DNA from: Paenochrobactrum glaciei
Lineage (GTDB): Bacteria > Pseudomonadota > Alphaproteobacteria > Rhizobiales > Rhizobiaceae
Reading direction: 5' to 3'
DNA length: 64,000 bases
NCBI RefSeq assembly: GCF_039522165.1
Contig: NZ_BAAADE010000001.1
Location: forward strand, 620,001-684,000
The stretch's first letter is position 1. Every line of letters starts with the position of its first letter. Both the position numbers and the translations under genes were made by a program. Positions 60,909 through 64,000 of this stretch are shown one piece after another. The notes beneath the pieces are model-generated. The model ran no database searches. It was not told where the DNA came from and was given only the letters and a program-made list of their open reading frames with translations.

Positions 60909-62723
60909 TTAACCACGGCTCTTTTCAAAGCGCTTGCGCTCATTTGAATCGAGGTAGAGCTTACGCAGACGAATGGACTTAGGTGTAACTTCCACCAATT
61001 CGTCATCCTGAATCCATGACAGAGCGCGTTCCAGGGTCATGCGGATCGGCGGGGTCAGCTTCACAGCTTCATCCTTACCGGACGCACGAACGTTGGTGAG
61101 CTTCTTGCCCTTCAATACGTTCACTTCCAGATCGTTGTCGCGGGAGTGAATACCGATCAGCATACCGGCATAAACTTTTGCCCCTGCGTCAATGATCATC
61201 GGACCACGATCTTCAAGGTTGAAGAGTGCATAAGCAACAGCTTCACCCTGATCGTTGGAGATCAGAACACCGTTGTTACGGCCAGCAATTTCACCCTTGT
61301 AAGGCTGATAATCGTGGAACAAACGGTTCATGATTGCAGTACCGCGTGTATCGGTCAGAAGTTCTGACTGATAACCGATCAGGCCGCGTGTCGGTGCATG
61401 GAACACCAGACGAACGCGATCACCACCGGATGGACGCAGTTCAACCATTTCAGCTTTGCGTTCAGACATTTTCTGAACCACAACGCCTGAATGTTCTTCA
61501 TCAACGTCGATCACAACTTCTTCGATCGGCTCAAGCTTTTCGCCGTTTTCGCCTTCGCGCATCACAACACGCGGACGGGAAACACCAAGCTCAAAACCTT
61601 CACGGCGCATGTTTTCGATGAGAACTGCAAGCTGCAATTCACCACGGCCGGATACAAAGAAGGAATCCTTTTCGCTGGATTCTTCGATGCTCAGAGCAAC
61701 ACTGCCTTCAGCTTCTTTCATCAAGCGGTCGCGGATCATACGGCTGGTAACTTTGTCACCTTCCGTACCGGCCAGCGGGCTGTCATTGACGATGAAGGAC
61801 ATGGTCACGGTTGGCGGATCAATCGGCTGCGCCTGCAAGGCTTCCGAAATTGACGGATCGCAGAATGTGTCTGCAACAGTACCTTTTGAAAGACCGGCAA
61901 TCGCGACGATATCGCCTGCAACTGCTTCTTCAACCGGCTGACGTTCAATACCACGGAATGCCAGCACGCGGGAGGCGCGGCCGTTTTCCAGAACTGTACC
62001 GTCCTGCGCCAGAACTTTTACGCTCTGGTTCGGCTTGATCGAACCGGAAGCAATACGACCGGTGATGATGCGACCCAGAAACGGATCAGCTTCCAGAATG
62101 GTACCGATCATGCGGAACGGACCTTCCTGAACCTTAGGCGCAGGAACGTGCTTCAGCACGAGGTCAAACAATGGTGCCAGACCCTGATCTTTAGGGCCAT
62201 CCGGATTTGCAGCCATCCAGCCGTTACGGCCTGAACCATAAAGGATCGGGAAGTCGAGCTGTTCGTCGGTTGCGTCCAAAGCTGCAAAAAGATCGAAAAC
62301 TTCGTCAACAACTTCTTCATGACGGCCATCTGGACGGTCAATTTTGTTGATCGCGACGATTGGCTTCAAACCAACTTTAAGCGCCTTACCAACAACGAAT
62401 TTCGTCTGTGGCATCGGGCCTTCAGCGGAGTCGACAAGAACGATAACACCATCAACCATATTCAGGATACGCTCAACCTCGCCACCGAAGTCGGCGTGGC
62501 CCGGTGTATCAACGATATTGATGCGTGTGTCTTTCCAAATGACCGAAGTCGCTTTGGCAAGAATGGTGATGCCGCGTTCGCGTTCGATATCGCCTGAGTC
62601 CATCATACGTTCAGCAACGCGTTGATTGTCGCGGAATGAGCCGCCTTGCTTCAGCAGCTCGTCCACCAACGTGGTTTTGCCATGATCGACGTGTGCGATA
62701 ATAGCGATATTGCGCAATTCCAT
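60909..62723 (-). CDS. typA: Ribosome-associated GTPase TypA/BipA
   Basis: Translational GTPase that binds the ribosome and helps 50S assembly and stress adaptation. The G domain carries AHVDHGKTTL (10-19), RERGITI, DTPGHADF and NKID; domains similar to EF-G II, III and V follow, and the BipA-specific C-terminal domain ends with RIRKLYLDSNERKRFEK-like basic residues. The length of 604 residues is typical. It is transcribed alone from the minus strand. The start ATG begins MELRNIAIIAHVD and is preceded by AGGAG-like purines (TCTCCTATGG on the plus strand). Confidence 0.97.
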   Translation of the reverse strand: MELRNIAIIAHVDHGKTTLVDELLKQGGSFRDNQRVAERMMDSGDIERERGITILAKATSVIWKDTRINIVDTPGHADFGGEVERILNMVDGVIVLVDSAEGPMPQTKFVVGKALKVGLKPIVAINKIDRPDGRHEEVVDEVFDLFAALDATDEQLDFPILYGSGRNGWMAANPDGPKDQGLAPLFDLVLKHVPAPKVQEGPFRMIGTILEADPFLGRIITGRIASGSIKPNQSVKVLAQDGTVLENGRASRVLAFRGIERQPVEEAVAGDIVAIAGLSKGTVADTFCDPSISEALQAQPIDPPTVTMSFIVNDSPLAGTEGDKVTSRMIRDRLMKEAEGSVALSIEESSEKDSFFVSGRGELQLAVLIENMRREGFELGVSRPRVVMREGENGEKLEPIEEVVIDVDEEHSGVVVQKMSERKAEMVELRPSGGDRVRLVFHAPTRGLIGYQSELLTDTRGTAIMNRLFHDYQPYKGEIAGRNNGVLISNDQGEAVAYALFNLEDRGPMIIDAGAKVYAGMLIGIHSRDNDLEVNVLKGKKLTNVRASGKDEAVKLTPPIRMTLERALSWIQDDELVEVTPKSIRLRKLYLDSNERKRFEKSRG

Positions 62724-62827
62724 AGGAGATCACTTCTATTATGGGGTTTAGGGCGGCACTAAAGAGCACGGCCATGTAATGACGCGCTCTTTACATGTTT
62801 TTTTGCATTTTTAAAAGGGGCAGCGCA

Positions 62828-62874
62828 GATTAAAGCAATTTGCATCTGCCGATACACAGGCAAACTGCTTTAAT
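62828..62874 (+). repeat. 16-bp imperfect inverted repeat in the typA-mgtE gap
   Basis: GATTAAAGCAATTTGC pairs with GCAAACTGCTTTAATC (one mismatch) around a 16-nt loop and is followed on the plus strand by TTTTGTTTTT. Both flanking genes are on the minus strand, so the orientation of the T-run is unexpected. Confidence 0.5.
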
Positions 62875-62886
62875 CTTTTGTTTTTA

Positions 62887-62919
62887 TGCATGTCTTTATA
62901 TAATTTATGATGACATGCA
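62887..62919. repeat. 8-bp inverted repeat after mgtE
   Basis: TGCATGTC with GACATGCA across 17 AT-rich nt, 28 nt past the mgtE stop. Possibly part of mgtE transcript 3' processing. Confidence 0.4.
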
Positions 62920-62946
62920 TTTTACATTATTCTGCCCCAGTTGAGA

Positions 62947-63999
62947 CTATAACAGGGTTCCTGACAGGATCGCGAGCGCGACACTGAAATAGATAACAAG
63001 CCCTGTTACGTCCACGAGAGTCGCCACAAAGGGCGCAGACGCACTGGCCGGATCAAAGCCCAGCCTTTGCATGATAAAGGGTAGCATCGAGCCGACAACC
63101 GAGCCGAATGTGACGATACAAACAAGCGCCAGCCCGACAGTTGCAGCAATCAGATACCAGTAAGTACCGTAATCATAGAAGCCGAGCATCTGCCAGCTGA
63201 CGATACGGGTAACACCGATAAGACCTAAGAAACTGCCAAGAGCGATACCGGCAGGCAGTTCACGCAAGGCAACACGCCACCAGTCACGCAGTTTCACATC
63301 CTGCAATGCAAGCGCACGAATGATCAGCGAGGTTGCCTGCGAACCTGAGTTACCACCCGAGCTCATAATCAGCGGGATGAAGAGCGTCAAAACAATCGCT
63401 TTTTCCAGCTCAACTTCATAATGCTGCATCGCACTGGCGGTGAGCATTTCACTTAAGAACAAGACACCCAGCCAGCCAGCGCGCTTTTTCAGCATCTGGC
63501 CAAAGCCGATCTGCATGTAAGGCTTATCCAGCGCTTCCATACCACCGAACTTATAGGTGTCTTCACTCATTTCGTGGGTCATCGCGTCAAGCACGTCATC
63601 CACGGTCACAATGCCGATAACATGGCGCTTCTCATCCACTACCGGCACAGCCAGCAAGTCGTGCTTACGGAAAAGCTGCGCCAGATCTTCACGGTCAGTC
63701 AGCGGCGAAATCGCCACCGGATCCTGATCGCGACTGACAGTGATGATCAGTTCATCCGGCTGACACATAATCAAGCGACGCAGTGTCACCACGCGCTGCA
63801 AGACTTTTGTGTTCGGATCAACCACATAGATGGCGTAAACTGTTTCGCGGGAGCGTTCCACCTGACGGATATAAGTCAGTGTCTGTGCAACCGTCCAATT
63901 GGCAGGTACTGCGATGAACTCAATCGTCATCAGACTACCGGCCGTGTTCGGCGCATAGCCCATCAATTTCTTCAGCGCGACCTTGGTTTCAAGAGCGAG
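62947..63999 (-). CDS. mgtE: Magnesium transporter MgtE, N-terminus cut by window edge
   Basis: The C-terminal 351 codons of an MgtE-type magnesium channel; the frame is open to the right edge. Visible are the end of the N domain, two CBS domains (about 10-150 of the visible part, with LLAVPVVDEKRHVIGIVTVDDVLDAM), the connecting helix and five membrane helices containing LIMSSGGNSGSQA, the MgtE signature that lines the pore. The cytosolic domains close the channel when magnesium is high. No M-box-like leader can be judged because the start is outside the window. Confidence 0.95.
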   Translation of the reverse strand, partial: LALETKVALKKLMGYAPNTAGSLMTIEFIAVPANWTVAQTLTYIRQVERSRETVYAIYVVDPNTKVLQRVVTLRRLIMCQPDELIITVSRDQDPVAISPLTDREDLAQLFRKHDLLAVPVVDEKRHVIGIVTVDDVLDAMTHEMSEDTYKFGGMEALDKPYMQIGFGQMLKKRAGWLGVLFLSEMLTASAMQHYEVELEKAIVLTLFIPLIMSSGGNSGSQATSLIIRALALQDVKLRDWWRVALRELPAGIALGSFLGLIGVTRIVSWQMLGFYDYGTYWYLIAATVGLALVCIVTFGSVVGSMLPFIMQRLGFDPASASAPFVATLVDVTGLVIYFSVALAILSGTLL

Positions 64000-64000
64000 C

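Overview
The window is a stretch of chromosome from an alphaproteobacterium, most likely of the order Hyphomicrobiales (Rhizobiales) and probably near the Brucellaceae. The evidence is gene content: a GcrA cell-cycle regulator, a C4-pathway 5-aminolevulinate synthase, a class I lysyl-tRNA synthetase, a PodJ-like polarity protein, a SAM-II riboswitch before metA, the argD-argF-hslO operon, DUF6460 and TIGR02186 proteins, and a double-length dCTP deaminase. Base composition looks close to 50 percent GC by eye, lower than Brucella itself; genus is not resolved. I see no tRNA, rRNA, insertion sequence, prophage or CRISPR array.

Layout. 1-23 kb is mostly housekeeping: a truncated polysaccharide deacetylase, hemA behind a perfect FNR/FixK-type box, ilvE, mscL, a sodium-solute-symporter-type hybrid sensor kinase facing its LuxR-family response regulator, pip, a DUF952 gene with pyrD, a MATE transporter, small exported proteins, dcd, the methionine pair metA-metZ, apaG, then argD-argF-hslO and gcrA. 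23-30 kb is a first surface-polysaccharide cluster (two GT4 and one GT2 glycosyltransferases, deacetylase, flippase, GNAT/FemAB-like protein). 30-36 kb holds phoR and ppk2 (divergent), a membrane GT2 synthase whose 3' end overlaps ppk2, an orphan solute-binding protein and a TerB-like protein. 36-45 kb holds lysK, a LexA-like repressor translationally coupled to a nuclease-fold membrane protein, a cytochrome c, podJ, and a TauE/TIGR02186 pair. 45-54 kb is a second polysaccharide cluster (Wzz-type co-polymerase, flippase, WecG/TagA and other glycosyltransferases, O-antigen-ligase-type polymerase). 54-61 kb couples codA (cytosine deaminase) to a four-gene BMP-type ABC transporter. typA and a truncated mgtE close the window.

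How the genes work together. The two polysaccharide clusters supply sugar transfer, flipping, length control and polymerisation, but neither contains an initiating phosphoglycosyltransferase or an outer-membrane exporter, so they must depend on genes elsewhere. MetA carries Glu111, the residue linked to acetyl-CoA use, so metA-metZ probably runs through O-acetylhomoserine under SAM-II control. codA with the BMP transporter looks like a nucleobase or nucleoside salvage unit.

The less expected signals are regulatory or small: two 16-bp direct repeats exactly 30 bp apart over the LexA-like repressor promoter, with an intact Ala-Gly cleavage site in that repressor; a possible attenuated leader before argD; a candidate small RNA with its own promoter and terminator before lysK; and a 31-codon membrane-protein gene with a good ribosome binding site. 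All are read by eye; no database search or folding program was run.
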